Source: Thermus caldifontis (lineage in GTDB: Bacteria > Deinococcota > Deinococci > Deinococcales > Thermaceae). From it: DNA of 64,000 nt. Position 1 is the stretch's first letter. Every line of letters starts with the position of its first letter. The stretch covers positions 124,001-188,000 of the forward strand of contig NZ_QGMX01000004.1 in assembly GCF_003336745.1 (NCBI RefSeq). The letters run 5' to 3'. Positions 62,241-64,000 of this stretch are shown here, one piece after another. The notes beneath the pieces are model-generated. The model made no database searches and was not told the origin of the DNA. It saw only the letters and a program-made list of their open reading frames with translations. A program made the position numbers and the translations under genes.

Positions 62241-64000
62241 TTACCACTCCGGGGGCCGCTCCAGCTTGCGTACGAAGACCCAGGTGTCCCGGTTCACCCC
62301 CACCGGACCCCAGTAGTTGAAGGCGTAGGTGAACTGGGCGTAGCCGCCGGACATCAGCACGGGCTTGAGGCGGGCCCGGGTGATGGAGTTGTTCATGCCA
62401 GCCCGCTTGCCCCTTAGGGGGCTTTTGGGAATACCCACCGTGCGCTCGGTGGCGTGGTAGACAAAGACCGTCCCCCTAGGGATGCGGGCGGAGACGATGG
62501 CCCTTTGCACGAAGACCCCGTTGTCGTTAAAGAGTTCCACCCAATCGTTGTCCCGTATACCCAGCTCCGCGGCATCCTTGTCGTTGAGCCAGACGGGGTA
62601 CCCGCCCCGGGAAAGGGTCATCATCCGGTGGTTTTCCGAGTAGGTGGAGTGGATGGACCATTTCCCATGGGGGGTGATGTAGTTGAGGAGCTTGCCCTGG
62701 GCCTCCTTGGCGCTCTTTTCCGTCTCCTGGAGCATGTGGACATCCGGCCGGGGCTTGTAGGTGGGGAGGTGCTCGCCGAAGGCCAGGTAGTTGGGGTGGT
62801 CCAGGTAGAAGTGCTGCCTGCCGGTAAGCGTCCGCCAGGGGACGAGGCGCTCCACGTTTAGGGTGTAGGGGCTATAGGCCCGGCCCTGGTTGATGACGGC
62901 GCTCCAGGTGGGGGTGGTGAGCTGGCGGCGGGGCTGGGCCACGAGGTCCTTAAAGGAGATGCGCACGTGGCGGCTGCCCTCGGCCAGCTCGGTGAGCCTG
63001 ACCCCGGTCTTCTTCTCCTCGTCCAGGAAGGCCCGGTAGGCCAGCTCCCCGTTGGAAACGGGGTCCAGGAGGAGGATGGCCTCGGCCACCTGGCGAGCCT
63101 CCTCGAGGCTCGGCCGCTTCTCCCCCTGGAACACCCTGGGTTGGCGTTCCGCCAACTCCTTGTAGAAGTCCTCCACCGGGATGGTAAGCCCGTGCATTCC
63201 CACCCCCACCTTCTCCACCACCGGCCCCAGGGTGACCATCTTCTCGTAAAGCTGGGTGTAGTCCCGCTCCACCACCCGGAACTTGGGCATGGTCTTGCCA
63301 GGGATGGGTTCCACTTCCCCTTTCTTCCAGTCCCGGTCCTCGGCCTGGGCCAGCTCGTCCGGGGTGTCGTGCTGCAGGGGGATCATGACCAGGTCCTTCA
63401 CCGGGGTGGGCAGGTGGAGGCGGGCCAGTTCGGAAACCTTTTTGGCGATGGCCTTAAAGATCTCCCAGTCCGGCTTGGATTCCCAGGCGGGGGGCACCGC
63501 CGCCTGCAGGGGGTTGATGAAGGTGTGGAGGTCGGTGGTATTGAGGTCGTCCTTCTCGTACCAGGTGGCGGCGGGGAGGACGATATCGGAGTAGAGGGCG
63601 CTGGTATCCATGCGGAAGTTGAGGTCCACCACCAGGTCCAGCTTCCCCTCGGGGGCCGGCTTGCGGTAAACCACTTCCTGTACCTGCCCCTCCGCCTTCT
63701 CCTCGGCGATGGTATTGGTGTGGGTGCCCAGGTAGTGCTTGAGGAAGTACTCGTGCCCCTTGGCGCTGGTGCCGATGGCGTTCCCCCGCCAGATGAACCA
63801 GACCCTGGGCCAGTTCTCAGGCGCGTCGGGGTCCTCCACCGCGAACCTCAGCTCCCCCCGCTTAAGGGCTTCCACCACGTACTGGACGATCTCCGCCTCG
63901 GTCTTGGCTCCCCTGGCCTCCGCCTCCTTGACCACCTCCAAGGGGCTCTTGTTGAACTGGGGAAAGAAGGGGAGCCATCCTTTGCGCACCGCCCGCACCT
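62241..64000 (-). CDS. narG: Respiratory nitrate reductase, alpha (molybdopterin) subunit, C-terminal part
   Basis: About 586 residues of the catalytic subunit are inside the window; the start lies beyond the right edge. The visible part includes the late molybdopterin domain ([38 protein letters not shown] in pieces: [30 protein letters not shown]) and the C-terminal dinucleotide-binding barrel ([38 protein letters not shown]). Reduces nitrate to nitrite on the cytosolic side. In Thermus narC would be expected further upstream. Confidence 0.96.
   Translation of the reverse strand, partial: VRAVRKGWLPFFPQFNKSPLEVVKEAEARGAKTEAEIVQYVVEALKRGELRFAVEDPDAPENWPRVWFIWRGNAIGTSAKGHEYFLKHYLGTHTNTIAEEKAEGQVQEVVYRKPAPEGKLDLVVDLNFRMDTSALYSDIVLPAATWYEKDDLNTTDLHTFINPLQAAVPPAWESKPDWEIFKAIAKKVSELARLHLPTPVKDLVMIPLQHDTPDELAQAEDRDWKKGEVEPIPGKTMPKFRVVERDYTQLYEKMVTLGPVVEKVGVGMHGLTIPVEDFYKELAERQPRVFQGEKRPSLEEARQVAEAILLLDPVSNGELAYRAFLDEEKKTGVRLTELAEGSRHVRISFKDLVAQPRRQLTTPTWSAVINQGRAYSPYTLNVERLVPWRTLTGRQHFYLDHPNYLAFGEHLPTYKPRPDVHMLQETEKSAKEAQGKLLNYITPHGKWSIHSTYSENHRMMTLSRGGYPVWLNDKDAAELGIRDNDWVELFNDNGVFVQRAIVSARIPRGTVFVYHATERTVGIPKSPLRGKRAGMNNSITRARLKPVLMSGGYAQFTYAFNYWGPVGVNRDTWVFVRKLERPPEW

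Overview
The window is almost certainly chromosomal DNA of a Thermus species. It is very GC-rich, genes are densely packed with ATGA-type stop/start overlaps, and many proteins (S2, EF-Ts, PyrH, PdxS, Rho, HemE, Endo IV, SpoVS) read like Thermus thermophilus proteins as I remember them. A respiratory nitrate reductase operon in the order narG-H-J-I-K1-K2 fits the genus. I cannot name the species. No insertion sequence, prophage or CRISPR array was seen.

Left part (1-13.5 kb): a pdxS-smtB-P-type ATPase metal-efflux operon, a LysM/M23 cell-wall hydrolase, a transaldolase-rho operon, ileS behind a T-box leader, then Uma2, M24 peptidase, RlpA-like and endonuclease IV genes. From 13.5 to 30.5 kb come a tandem pair of M50 proteases (one with a destroyed active site), a CCA-adding enzyme fused to DHH and CBS domains, tRNA-Ser(GGA), an oxidoreductase, tRNA-Ala(TGC), the rpsB-tsf-pyrH-frr-cdsA-dxr-rseP housekeeping run, proC, rsmB, spoVS, recX and a phosphoesterase/CPBP pair.

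The middle (30.5-45 kb) holds a prkA-yhbH-spoVR operon and a divergent sulfur-redox locus. On the minus strand are a glutaredoxin-like disulfide oxidoreductase, a rhodanese lipoprotein and a TlpA protein; on the plus strand are a persulfide dioxygenase-rhodanese fusion, a tandem rhodanese and a TauE exporter. Each arm carries its own TACCC/GGGTA inverted repeat of CsoR/CstR type. A nitrilase, a SurA-like foldase and hemE-hemH-hemG follow.

The right part (45-64 kb) has three consecutive c-di-GMP proteins (GGDEF, GGDEF-EAL, HD-GYP). After them, on the minus strand, lie the nar operon (narG truncated by the right edge) and a nitrogen-oxide accessory set: DUF2249 proteins, haem-copper-oxidase-like membrane proteins, a protoglobin-MoaD fusion and a SufT-like protein. 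Two of these units sit behind near-identical FNR-type boxes about 42 bp before the start codon.

Three sequence-wide signals stand out. The octamer CCTCGAGG occurs 46 times by my hand count, apparently always in frame as Leu-Glu. Many genes have a TANNNT box 5-8 nt before the start codon, which implies leaderless mRNAs. Divergent genes share promoter elements, either a symmetric -10 or overlapping -35 boxes.
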